Of a stretch of DNA of 64,000 bases, positions 42,016 to 52,387 are shown piece after piece (position 1 is the first letter of the stretch; the number at the start of each line of letters is the position of its first letter). A model generated the notes under the pieces. It made no database searches. It was given only the letters and a program-made list of their open reading frames with translations, and was not told the origin of the DNA. Source of the stretch: Litsea cubeba. Taxonomy: Eukaryota > Streptophyta > Magnoliopsida > Laurales > Lauraceae. The stretch is from contig CM022946.1 in the NCBI GenBank assembly GCA_012931725.1, forward strand, positions 52,097,961 through 52,161,960, read 5' to 3'. Position numbers and translations under genes: made by a program.

Positions 42016-42640
42016 TTCACAATTTTTTGCAGAGTTCCTTACTTCCTTTACAGAAAGCCATAAATGCTGTTTTCCCCTCTTTTTCATTATTCATTGTTGG
42101 CCGATACTTATTCTGGGTTGAGAATTAATGTTTACATTGGTGAGTCTGATTGCCCAAAAAACTATGTACTAAGAAAGTTGGATCTTTGCAAATAATTTTG
42201 TTGTCTTGCCTTCTTGTTATCCATTGGTCATTGTCTAAGCATGACTGATGTTAATGATTCTGATGATGAATAGAGTTTGGTGAAGCAATTTAGATTGAAC
42301 TTCACCCAGCTTTGACTCACAATATCATATGCAATTTTCTTTATCCCGTTATGGATACCAGTTTTGCATTTGTATTTATGTCGTTGATGTTCTTTTCCTC
42401 ACTTGACAGAACTGATTAGTTAAGAAGTTGGGAAGCGGTACAGAATGTGGAAGCAGATATTTTGCAGGAAAAGGATGAAGAGTTTTTAGTTTTCATATCT
42501 GAAAGTTCATTGTATTCTGTACTGGTATGAACAACCTAGGCCACTATATCCATCAGAAATCGATTTGTTTTTCCAAAAAATATTTTAGTCAGGTTTACAG
42601 GAAGTTGATGCAATAAAGAGTGAGCATAGCATAAACCATC
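42016..42640 (+). terminator. MDAR: MDAR 3' untranslated region with polyadenylation signal
   Basis: AATAAA at 42612-42617 is a plausible signal. A possible 3' UTR intron runs from 42004 (GTAACC) to the acceptor TTGACAG at 42409. Confidence 0.4.
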
Positions 42641-43590
42641 TCCAATCATGCTCCAAAGTTCCAGGCCATTTTTCCATGTTACTGACCATCGTGGTTGATG
42701 ATGTTGGCAATCTCATGCCCATTATAATGCTCCACATGTCCAGTCAGAGCTATCAGTTCTGCCAGTTGATCCTGGGTCAGTCCCAGATCTGTCTCAGCCT
42801 AATCCCTTATAACCCTGGATTCAGACTATACGACTGGCTGACTGCTTGGACCAAAACTCAAGCTGTTGAAACTTTCATTGGGCCAGACCTGAATCCTAGG
42901 TACAAGTCTTATTGGCCTGGTGCCTTTGTTGGGCAGACTCAGGCCTCTCATAGGCCTTACTGGCATGCCTGGATCCAGATTCCAATATCAATGTTAGACT
43001 TGAACTGGATTCGAGCTGGAAAGGGGCAAAGACAGACATACCACTATGGGTATTGTTGGATGGATGAGCATCAAGAGATTCAGTAAGGTGAGGTCCACTG
43101 TGCAAGTGTATTTGTTTAAAGTGGCTTGGTGTATGACTGACAGAAAAAAGAGGTAGGTGTCTTCTCCCATTGGTTAAGATGAAAGGAGCGTGTGTTCTTA
43201 AGTAGGAACTGCTCAGTAAACATTACTCCTGTAAATTGAAGCAGGCACACTTTTCACTCATGTTGGCATCTCTTCCACCCTGAGATCGATCATGTATGAA
43301 ACAAGGTCTCAATCACCTATTTTACAGATAATCAACCAGTGTGCTCCAATATGATTGTTGGTTTGGATTTTAAATGGGACCCTTGTTGAGGGAGGGAGAA
43401 GCACCATACTGACTTACCATTACATTGGTCCGGGAGGGTGACATATATGCTATGCAAGCCCGGTTTGGCCTTTTAACCTGTATAGGCTAATAATATCAGG
43501 CCTGAGCTTCTGGCATCAATGGGCTGAGTTTTGATCTGTAATAAAAGACCTGTTATGATGGGCAAGCCTGGCCTGATAGTGTTTCAAAGT
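42641..43590. other. intergenic, GGCCT/AGGCCT-word tracts
   Basis: An open frame of 136 codons at 42676-43086 has no recognisable domain and odd composition; I do not call it a gene. 42760-43020 and 43440-43580 contain scattered CAGGCCT, AAGCCTGG and GGGCCAGACC words, similar in style to degenerate word-iterated elements. No termini found. Confidence 0.4.
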
Positions 43591-43602
43591 GGACTAGACC
43601 TT

Positions 43603-43724
43603 ACCAACACACACTTGCTTGAGTGGTGTTGGCAAAGGTATCACACATATGTCCAAGGATTGATCCTCGGGTCTTTCCTCCTGTAACTTCTCAAACCCCA
43701 CCAAATATATATATATATATATAT
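43603..43724 (+). mobile_element. short tRNA-derived SINE with (AT)n tail
   Basis: A 13-bp perfect duplication TGGACTAGACCTT (43590-43602, 43725-43737) brackets 122 bp. It contains a box A-like TGAGTGGTGTTGGC and a box B-like GGATTGATCCTC, and ends in (AT)10. Size, Pol III boxes and duplication fit a SINE. Confidence 0.78.
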
Positions 43725-44804
43725 TGGACTAGACCTTGGCATTGGGTTTAGGCCAGTGGCTGGATTCAGTCATGGCTAAGCTTGGACTAACCTGAAATAC
43801 GTGCTGCCTATAGTCTTGAGAAAAAAAGGTAAGGAATAAAAAAGGTTTAAAAAAAAGTTTGTTCCATCTCCGTGGTGGGGTTATGGATGGAGTTTCTGGT
43901 GAGAATATATAAGTGGAAGAATTTCAAAATAGTATAAAATTTTTAGCTTATTTTTGAAAATGTACATGAAGATTTGAATATTTAAAAAGATTACAAAAGT
44001 TTTTCATAATTCTTTTAATTAGGTCCTCAGAAGGTAAAAATCTTGAAATATGATAATAATAATAAAAAAAAAACCCTTATGTTTTTTTTTTTTTTTAATT
44101 TCCTCTTTAATAAATCACTTAAGTGAGCAAACCTAGTGGGGCCCACTTTTACTATCTTTACGAATAGATGGTTGAAAAAAAGGTTTATACGGATTCCAAA
44201 ATGATTGAAAAAACCATCTTAAGTAAATGGGTTATGATCATGTGAATCAAGTTGAAACTCGGGCCATGTGAGAATCCAAGGAAAAGAACCCTCAAGACCA
44301 ATTCTAGCATTTTCTTGGTTAACTTATCCATTAAAAGAAGGTATCCACCATCAACATTTGATTAGTGAGGCCCATAAAGTTAATTTTGGGTGGCTTTAGA
44401 ACGAAGGGAGGTTAAAAAAGATAAAAACTTGTCGTAAGGGCATTCTTGCCGAGGTCTGGATTGGAAGAGCCAAAAATTACAGGTCTATCATCACTGGAAA
44501 GATTGGGGACACTCTGTGACTACGGTAAAGTGCCTGTCATGCTTTGAAGTTCCCTGAACCCGAAATTGCCAATCGAGACCTATACCTGATTCGAGTAGAT
44601 GTTGCATACCGTAACCTGGACCTGACCTGATTCAGAATGAAGGGCCTGTCTTTGGGACCAACATGAGACTCAAAAACACATTATACCAATCTTTTCTACA
44701 TATGCTTTTAGTGAGAAATGCTCCCATGGGGAATGTTCCTATGGGAGCAACCTTGCAGCGCCTACTATTTAGGGCTGTGGGACCCCTCAATAAAACACCC
44801 CAAA

Positions 44805-44807
44805 CCC

Positions 44808-44838
<31 letters not shown>

Positions 44839-44848
44839 AAAAAAAAAA
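44805..44848. repeat. C24 followed by A20
   Basis: Pure homopolymer block. It may be an assembly or sequencing-length artefact, or a simple repeat at an old insertion tail. Confidence 0.9.
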
Positions 44849-45146
44849 GTCTCAACGGGCTCCAAGTTTGACACCCATATGAATGTCACTCATCATTGAA
44901 TTGAAATTCTAAATAATAATGTCTTGTAAAACCCTTAAATTTGAGGGTCAAGGATAAAGGGCTAACAAACTTGAGATTTTGCTCACATAGGTCCAGCCTG
45001 TAGCTTTTGATTTAGGACCTCCTGCATGATCTAGCACTGCATTGGACATGCTACCCCAAAGGGCAAGTTTGTGTACAAGGGCTTTTCATGGAATGTGAAA
45101 ATTGCCACATCAGCAAGATCTATGGTAAGTAAATGCCACGGTTTCT

Positions 45147-45260
45147 GCAATTTTTTTTTTTTTTTTGAAAGATGAGATAGTCTTTCTATTATCATAAAAT
45201 ATGAGATAATGTACAAAAGGAGTCTCTTATAGTGGAAGAGATTCTATGGGGCATACCCCA
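45147..45260 (-). mobile_element. possible L1-type LINE 3' end with poly(A)
   Basis: On the minus strand an A-rich tail (T-run at 45150-45167) is preceded by AATAGAAAGACTATCTCATC, which resembles the 3' ends of plant L1 LINEs. No coding or target duplication was found. Confidence 0.35.
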
Positions 45261-46435
45261 ACAGAAAATAATCATAAAAAAAAGCCACAGCCCGGTACAA
45301 GCAAAAAGCATATAGAATAGAGGTCCCACAGCCCGGGAACAAGCAAGCTAGCATTGAATAGAGAAATTAATGTATTCATTGAAACTCGATGCATTACTTG
45401 GAATGAATTCTTCAATTTCCTACTCATCGAAGTGAGCGATTAGAAATCTCATGAAATTGAATTTCTCGGAATCATCTAAGAACTTATGCCACCTTCATAG
45501 CTTTAAAGCGCTCCATCCAAAAGGATTGAGTGGAGTCTTTTCAAATTTTAATTAAATCACTTTCTCCTTCAATCGATATACATAGCTCATCGTGAGGGAT
45601 TATCTACAGTAACTGATAAATACCTGAATAAAAATCCATATTGGATTGTAAAAGATTTCTTCTGGTATTTCCTTATTCCTCCAAAATATTCCTACCAAGA
45701 TAGGATGCATATGAGCAGCATCACATTGGTAAATTAGATCTTACTTGAGCATGCAAAGTTGGTCTAGGAGGAGGGGGGTTCTATTTGCTACAATACCTTT
45801 CATGTAAAGAGAGCCCTAAAAACAACATTCGACTTCAAATTGTACTAAGGATAGCATGCAATAGCAGGCTGGTAGAAAGAATCAAATTCTATCATTGCGT
45901 TCTCTCCATAATATGGAGATGCTTTGTTTTATTCAATCTAGTCTATATATTTTGTCTTTATATGACTTATTTTAAAGCCTTTTGATTCTAAAGCCCTGTT
46001 ATCTTTCGAATTATGTATTTTCACCTTCTCTTTATTCATTTACCAACATTATATTATTTGCATACTCATTCGTACTCAGTGCAAAGAAATAAGGGATTAT
46101 GAGTGATTCGTGATGCAAACCTATGGTCACTAAAAACTCATTTGTCTCATATCTACTTATAACTACAGTTTGATGTTTTCTAATTAACGTGAAGGAGTGA
46201 GTTCATTTGAAGCTAAATTCTAAGATAAGAGCAATTACATTCAATTAACATCATGAGGATGAATTCGGATCCTAGGAGGCTTTAACCTAGAGAGATCCTC
46301 TCTTAAAGGATTGGAACTGCATAGTGGAGCCCGCCTATTAAATATGAACAATTTTAGATAATCTCCTTTCAAATATATGTTATTTGAGTTAGTCCGAGTT
46401 TATTTCACCTTTTTTTTTTTTTTTTTTTACAAAGC

Positions 46436-47363
46436 TGTAGGTGGCAGAAAATAATGACCCACAATAAGGAGGGAGCCTTAGAGGACTTATCCGATGATGA
46501 TGATGACTGGGTGCCGTCCGAAAGCCTGAAAGGGAAGAACACACGGTCAGAGGACCCCTGGCCTGGGCGGCGCAAGGCTCTCCGATGCCAAAGTCAGTGA
46601 ATGAACTGGAACAATGGAAGGAGAGGAAGAAGAGACAGAGTAACGGCTCTGTGTATGAAATTGTGCATACCTTTGATGGTGGTATGAGCCTCTATTTATA
46701 GAGTTTGGAACGTATCTTTGGGAGATATCGTGGTGTGGGTCCCGTGATTCGACAGGGAAGTCACGATCAGCCCACATTACATTAATTGGGGTCCAATCCA
46801 GCCCACTATGCATTAAATGCGCGTCGGGTCAGCCCACGTCGCATTTAATGCACGTCTTGTTGGACCAGATCATGTTGGACGCCTTTGGCGGTAGGGGTAC
46901 CATCGGATCTGCCCTCGGGCCTTGCCCTGATGTGGCCTTAGCCGCTGGATGCCACCCTGTCAGGGATCTGGCGAAGATTGTGGGCGGCTGGATGTCGCGT
47001 CTGTCCCACTAGCTCGTGCCCCTATCCCTCCACGTGCCTGATGACGTGGGGGATGAGGGGCGCAAGTGAAGGTTCTCTCTTGCTTTGGCTTCTGTCCCGG
47101 CTTCTTCAGCCGAGGTGGAGTTTCTCTGCCGAGATGGCACCGGGGTGGCTCAGCCGAGGTGGAGCTCCCCGCCGAGATGGCACCCGGGTGACAGTTCGGC
47201 GCTAGTGGCCCGGAGATGCTTGACTTCGGCCGAGGCCTCTGTCCTTGGTAGCCGGGGTGAGATTGGTGCCACGTGGATAGCACGCGGATGGCACGTGAGA
47301 TGCTTAGTCTCATCTGATGGCTGTGATTAGTGTAATCCTGTGGTTCTGGAAATCTCCCACACA
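46436..47363 (-). mobile_element. Tat-like Gypsy 3' LTR (928 bp), minus strand
   Basis: Read on the minus strand it starts TGTGTGGGAGATTTCC and ends TGCCACCTACA. It has a TATA box (CTCTATAAATAGAGG, near 46693) and a pyrimidine-rich R/U5 (CTCTGTCTCTTCTTCCTCTC), then GGCATCGGAGAGCCTTGCGC. It aligns over its length with the solo LTR at 54809-55685. CTAGGGGGCAAT directly upstream (47364-47375 complement) looks like a polypurine tract, so this is a 3' LTR with internal sequence beside it rather than a solo LTR. Confidence 0.8.
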
Positions 47364-48516
47364 ATTGCCCCCTAGCTTTTGACCTCTTAGGCGGCCCTAG
47401 CCCTTAGTGGTCGAAAGTTAGAAGAATCCGTCCGGGGATGTGGCGATCGACGTCTGGTGTCGCTTCAACTGCTCTGAAGCGATAAATGCTCTGTCTTGCC
47501 TGTACTGGGAAGCGAGTCGACGCTACACGCGTCGCCTCTTCCCTGATTGCGGTGTCTTTTTGATGGAACGGGCGCGGATCGCGAAGTCCGTCCTTTCAAA
47601 TTTCGAAAGCAGCGTGCGCCGAGGGTTTCCTTTCTACAAACAGGGTCGTCTTCTTCCTTTCTTGTTTCTGATTTCTTTTCGCCTTTGCCTTCATCTCCGA
47701 TTTCTGCTCTGCTGCTGAAGATCTCTCTAGCAGGACGACCATAGGGCGTGCCAGGATCTGTATTCGAGTCGCCCCTTTCATCTCTGTAAGTTCTTCGCGC
47801 CTTTGTGTAGCCTTTTCTCAGGGTTTTTTCTTTCGCTGTAACCCTTCTTTCTAGACATGTGGCACCCTAGGTTCAGTTTAGACACCGAAGAGGCATAGCC
47901 AGATTCAGGGCTGCCTTCGTATTCCGGAGCGAGTCTTACTCAAACCGGCGGACGCCGTCGACTATGCCACGATGCGCTGGTCCGGCGGCTGGATGCCGTT
48001 CCCCTTGATCTCTGTGATCGAGGGTGGGGTCAGGTTCCTCTCTGCACCCCTTGCTTAGGGATTGTCCAGCACCTGGTCCCTTACCCCTTGCCAGCTGATG
48101 CCAAAGGCTATAAGGTCATCATGGGCAACGGCGAAGCTGAATGAGATTCTGGGGACCGACCTAGGTGTCCACGATATCGAGGACACCTACGATATCTGCA
48201 AGGCAGGGGAGGGGAAATATATCTCCGGGTGAAGCCGCAGAGAAGGGGCTTCATCTTGGCCTTGGAGGATTCAAGTAAGAATGCCAGGAGACCGTCTTCT
48301 GTGTGTCGGGGGACTGGGAGTTCGGGATGGCGAAAGTAGGAGGCTGGCGGTCCACGTCGCCCCGGACTGTCCCAAGTAAACAACACCGCTCTTTTCTCTT
48401 TGTTGCTTTGCTTGATCTCGGCGATGCCGAGCTGACCTCTTATTGCTTGTTGTGGCGAGGTAGGTGCTAGACGACGCCGATGGCAACGAAGGCTGGAGGA
48501 AGAACGCTGCTGACAT
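47364..48516 (+). pseudogene. antisense-ORF relic of a Tat-like element (putative gypsy-type transposon domain)
   Basis: GC-rich region on the plus strand, opposite to its LTR. After a UTR-like part with TCTCTGTAAGTTCTTCGCGC (possible donor near 47787), decayed coding reads PERVLLKPADAVDYATMRWS, GGWMPFPLISVIEGGVRF, LGTDLGVHDIEDTYDICKAG and FCVSGDWEFGMAKVGGW. These resemble the plant domain annotated as putative gypsy-type transposon (Pfam PF04195), known as an extra ORF in Tat elements between pol and the 3' LTR. Stops and frame changes throughout; it runs into the gap. Confidence 0.45.
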
Positions 48517-48616
48517 NNNNNNNNNNNNNNNNNNNNNNNNNNNNNNNNNNNNNNNNNNNNNNNNNNNNNNNNNNNNNNNNNNNNNNNNNNNNNNNNNNNN
48601 NNNNNNNNNNNNNNNN
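48517..48616. other. assembly gap, 100 N
   Basis: Exactly 100 N, a conventional placeholder, so true size is unknown. The pol region of the Tat-like element may be lost here. Confidence 0.99.
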
Positions 48617-48635
48617 AAGTGAGATCACCCTATTC

Positions 48636-48636
<1 letters not shown>

Positions 48637-48680
<44 letters not shown>
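48637..48680. repeat. 44-C homopolymer beside the gap
   Basis: Uninterrupted C-run in CCCTATTCA(C)44TCTAGGG. Plant retroelements often carry a short C-run in this context; the length is suspicious next to a gap. Confidence 0.9.
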
Positions 48681-48682
<2 letters not shown>

Positions 48683-49104
48683 TAGGGTTAAGATCCCGGA
48701 CTTTCATAGCCCAACGTGCAAAAATGGATTAGTTTATGTGACAAAAGTTGCATTTTTTTTCTCAGTATTGTATATTCTGCATTCAATATTTACCTGTAAC
48801 ATTTCTTTTAATGGGCCATCCCTGGTGTTACCATCATATTAATAGGACTTAGGATCACTGAAACATGGGCCTTACCTGTACAAATTTTATGCCTTTATGA
48901 GCCTAGCTGTACTCTTTTTTCCTCTTTCAGCATTGTACTCGAACAACTAGATAGGTGGCTGAATAGAAATTTAGCAGAGGCTTTTAGGCCTTCTGGTTCT
49001 GATGACTGATGAGAGCTCCACCATTCTCTTCTAATTATTTTTTTTTATCTAGTTTGTCTTCGTGTTTGTTGTGTTTGAAATTGCGCGTGCAGAGGGCTCA
49101 ACTA
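48681..49104. other. non-coding, no recognised feature
   Basis: No gene or terminal repeat identified between the C-run and the CCGGCG array. Confidence 0.5.
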
Positions 49105-49607
49105 GTACGGAAAAAAATTAAAATTTTTTTTTTTTTATAAAATATAATTTTTTTGTCGGCACAAAAAAAGCGCCGGCAAAAGTTTCTAAAATTTATTTTA
49201 AAAAAAAAACTATTTTTCCTGGCGCCAAAACATGCCGGCAAAAGGCTTCTAAATTTTTTTTTTTTTGAAAAATAACTTTTCCCGGCGCAAAAAACGCCGG
49301 TAAAAGGTTTCTAAATTTTTTTAAAAAAAATTAACTTTTTCCCGGCGCAAAAAAAACGCCGGCAAAATTTTTTTCTAAAATTTTATTTGAAAAAAAAACT
49401 ACTTTTTCCGGCGAAATAAACCATTTTCCCGGCGAAAAATAACACCGTCAATTCATAGCTTTTTCCCGGCGCTACCTTTTTTCGCCGGGAAAAGGTTTTA
49501 CTAGCGTAGTTTTCCCGGCGAATTGCCGGTGCAAGATAAATCACCGGGAAAGGTTTTTCCCGGCGATTTAGTGACAAGCGCCGGCAAAAGTGAAATTTCT
49601 TGGATTG
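49105..49607 (-). repeat. CACTA-type subterminal array of CCGGCG/CGCCGG words
   Basis: About 500 bp with a dozen or more copies of TTTTCCCGGCGCAAAA and its complement GCGCCGGCAAAAG in both orientations, separated by A- and T-runs. It ends TTTGCCGGCGC...GTGAAATTTCTTGGATTG. Read from the minus strand this is CAATCCAAGAAATTTCAC, close to a CACTA terminus (CACTACAAGAAA). I interpret it as the right end of a decayed CACTA element; the left end is not identified. Confidence 0.6.
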
Positions 49608-50595
49608 ATTTATTCTCATTGAGTATTAGTTTCATAGAGCAATCCCTTAGAAATATTTTGTTATATCTATTCTCATTGAGTATTGGATATTAAATAATCA
49701 TTCATTAGTACTCATCATTGTAAGTTATTTATTAATAACTACAAATGACTAAATATCAAATTATTATTGCTGATGAGATTTTGTTGCTACTACTTGAAAA
49801 ATGTTATTATTAATCAAAATTTGTTTTAGGTTTTTGTTCATTGACATTTGAATAGATTTTAACTCCAAACACTTGAGTAACATGAATATAAATGAACAAA
49901 TACAATTACCTTTTTCAAAATCATGCAATAATAGAGGACCTGCATGACATTGAAGGGTCTAATATATGCGTTTATTATAGTTTCTAATGAAATAATTTAT
50001 AGATTTTGACTCAAATTAAACAGAAATCACACCAATACTCCATGCATCACCCCACCCTATACATATTATTTTGGGGACTTTCCAAACACCATTGGCAACC
50101 ACTATATGTAAATCTTTTTAGTCAAATTAAAAAGAAAATGTTCTAACAATAGGAATTTGTGATGTAATGTTGTTGATGCAGAATTTGTCAAAATAGAGAA
50201 GTGGGGTCCGAAGATGAAAGCAAGGGTCCACCTCCTGGTCAAACCAACAGCATTTTTGCCTCATTGGACGCTGCCTCGCCAACGTCCAATAGAGGGATGG
50301 TCAGATAATGGTCACCTGCCTTTCTTTTTCCTTCTTTTTTGTCGTTAGATCTTTTTAGGTGCATTATAGTAGCTGTGCCAAGCACTTGCAAACTCAATGG
50401 CATCACGCTGCAAGGTAGTTTGCCACATGAATGTGCAAGGATGCTTGACAATATGCTTGATCAGCTAGAAGGGCTCATTTGTATATGTTTTATTTGAGTA
50501 CGATTAACTATTCTGGTTTTATTTTGATTATCATCTTCTTTTTTCAATAAGTTGGTAGTTGTGTTTGATTCTCAACTGCATAATGCAACTATGAA
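49608..50595. other. intergenic, no gene
   Basis: A/T-rich. TATTCTCATTGAGTATT is present twice (49610 and 49668). No coding recognised. Confidence 0.5.
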
Positions 50596-50607
50596 GTTGG
50601 TGTTTGA

Positions 50608-50818
50608 ACCCCAAAGGGTTGGCCGAGTGTTCAGGACTATGATTCCTCTCTCTTCCGGAGCTAGAGGTCCTGGCATTGATCCCCAGTTCTCCCATCTTCA
50701 AGAACCGAAGGTTGAATCCCTAGTGCTACCACCTAGGGGCCATAGAAAACCGGCTTCTCTATGGGCCCGGAATGAATAGTCCAGCTTAAAGGGTTGGGAA
50801 ACCCCAGTGAAAAAAAAG
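50608..50818 (+). mobile_element. tRNA-derived SINE (211 bp)
   Basis: Near the 5' end GGCCGAGTGTTCAGG is box A-like and about 45 bp later GGCATTGATCCCC is box B-like, a diverged tRNA head. The tail ends in A8. Target duplication GTTGGTGTTTGA / GTTGGTATTTGA (50596-50607, 50819-50830) has one mismatch. Confidence 0.8.
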
Positions 50819-50830
50819 GTTGGTATTTGA

Positions 50831-51346
50831 GAAATAGACCATCTCTGATTGCTTGTACATGTATACTTGGTGAAAATAAATTTTTTGTAGTATTGACTTT
50901 AGATGGAAGAGGGTCCTCCCATTTCCTATTCTCTTATCAGTACCTGGTAAGAATATTTTCTCATCCAAGGCAGTGATATCAGTTACTTACGAGTAATAAT
51001 AGTAGCTAAATATCTGGATTTGATATGACGAAGCGAGTTTGGAGCTTGAACATCAATCAGCCTGGCTGTTTCCCTCATCTGGGATCTATAAAAAAATGCC
51101 TTTTATATTCCACTAGGGAATGAATGACCTAGCATGATCACGATTTTTTTTTTCTTTCAGAAATTCATGTTTGGGTTGTGAAAAAAGTTTTATGCTAGCT
51201 ATCCTACCTGATGCAATCCTCGTCCTTTATTTGCGGTTGGGACCAGCCATAAAAACTGGCAAACTCTAAATTGAAAGAGTCCTTCTATCTAGGTTGATGG
51301 TCCCCCAAGAGAAGGTGTATGCCAAAGAGGACATGGATGGAAGCAT
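50831..51346. other. intergenic, no gene
   Basis: No recognisable coding or element ends. Confidence 0.5.
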
Positions 51347-51940
51347 GGTTTAAAATCTCGGTCTCAGTCTCGGTATCAGTCGGGCCGAAAAACTGATATG
51401 ATATCGGTATCGTCGCGAATAATATCGGTCCGTCGCGGTCGTCATGGTGTGATTTTTTTTAATCCAAATAAATTCGCAAAAATATTAAAAAAATTTAGAA
51501 TATTAGAAAATGCTGGAAAACAATATTTTTTTTCCATTAGTAACAACAATAAATCAAAATCTCGGTCACCTTAAGTTACGAGTCATGTCTGTGTCGCTGT
51601 TCGCTTTCTTCTCCATATAATGCAACCATTATTGATGCTCATGGTCAATTTATTAATGTAAAATATAAGAAAATAAAGATAACATATCAATCATCATATA
51701 ATACTAACTCAATCATCAAATAAGTTGTGAGATTCATAACCATGAAGATAACATATTAAAATCTGAAACATGATAGTGAGATAGATAAATCATAAAGCAC
51801 TTGGGCATCAAAAGGTTCATAGTTTACCTGAAATTAGAGGAGACAGAGAGTAGAAACTAGAGAGAGATTGATGAGTATGAGTATATGACAGATTGACAGC
51901 CTAATACCAAGTGGAGATTCACTCAGGCTCAATATCATCA
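51347..51940. mobile_element. element C: left part of a MITE with TCTCGG/TATCGG words
   Basis: Starts CATGGTTTAAAATCTCGG, the same end as element A. The first 110 bp are degenerate TCTCGGTC / TATCGGTC words. The body aligns with A: TTTTTTTTCCATTAGT, CGGTCACCTTAAGTTA and ATAATGCAACCAT. Its internal word is AAATCTCGGTCACC. No right inverted end occurs before the CACTA terminus at 51941, so the CACTA seems to have inserted in it. Confidence 0.75.
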
Positions 51941-52022
51941 CACTACAAGAAATCTTGCTATTGGCGGAAGAAAAAGCGGGCGACCGCTGTGGGCGGTCGC
52001 AAAAATGGGCATTAGCGGTCGC
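51941..52022 (+). repeat. CACTA left terminus and subterminal repeats
   Basis: Terminal CACTACAAGAAA plus GC-rich inverted words around GCGGTCGC, where the element's DNA-binding protein would bind. See the element entry. Confidence 0.85.
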
Positions 52023-52387
52023 TAATGCCTAATATAAGACCCCCAAAGACCACTTCTTCTCCCCATGTTTTCTTTTCCCCTCCCGCGCTCTACACTTTCC
52101 AGTTTCCCCTACTCCCGCGCTCTGCACTCCCGCCGCACCAGCAACGATTCCGCCGGAGCCGCCACCTATTCTCTCTCTTCCTCCATATCCGTCTAACTCT
52201 CCCTCTATATTTCTCTCTCCCCCTCCCTCCCTCCCTCCCTCCCTCTCCCTCTCGCTCTGCCCTGTGCCCTCCCGCACGACGACGACGGCTACGCCTCCGA
52301 GACCGACGGCGAGGCGGCCTCCAACGAGGATAATCGATCCGACATGGGTTTGCCGCAGCAGCTGGTAGACACCCTCCAAAAGCAGGT
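52023..52387 (+). pseudogene. gene-like first exon inside the CACTA end (possible captured host sequence)
   Basis: A pyrimidine-rich leader with a (CTCC)n run (52222-52250) leads to a GC-rich open stretch reading HDDDGYASETDGEAASNE and DNRSDMGLPQQLVDTLQKQ, ending at a good donor CAG|GTTAGC (52387/52388). Composition differs sharply from the surroundings and looks like a host 5' UTR plus exon. The only in-frame ATG found is within SDMGLP. I do not recognise the protein. Starting 80 bp inside the CACTA terminus, it may be a captured gene fragment; a real gene next to a CACTA fragment is the alternative. Confidence 0.4.

Larger units (their letters stand above)
43738..46435. other. intergenic, A/T-rich, no gene
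   Basis: Holds A/T-rich sequence, a C24-A20 run (44805-44848) and a possible LINE tail near 45150. GACCTG words occur at 44570-44640. No conserved coding found; the frame at 45785-45985 has no recognisable features. Confidence 0.5.

Noticed and set aside
42676..43086. 136-codon open frame downstream of MDAR
   Set aside because: No recognisable domain, overlaps word-iterated sequence, no splice or UTR context. Not called a gene.
47440..47744. Arg/Ser-rich overlapping frames as host genes
   Set aside because: GC-rich UTR-like part of the Tat antisense ORF relic; no conserved domain.
48480..48842. 120-codon frame across the N gap with a poly-Pro run
   Set aside because: Created by translating N and the C-run; not evidence of a gene.
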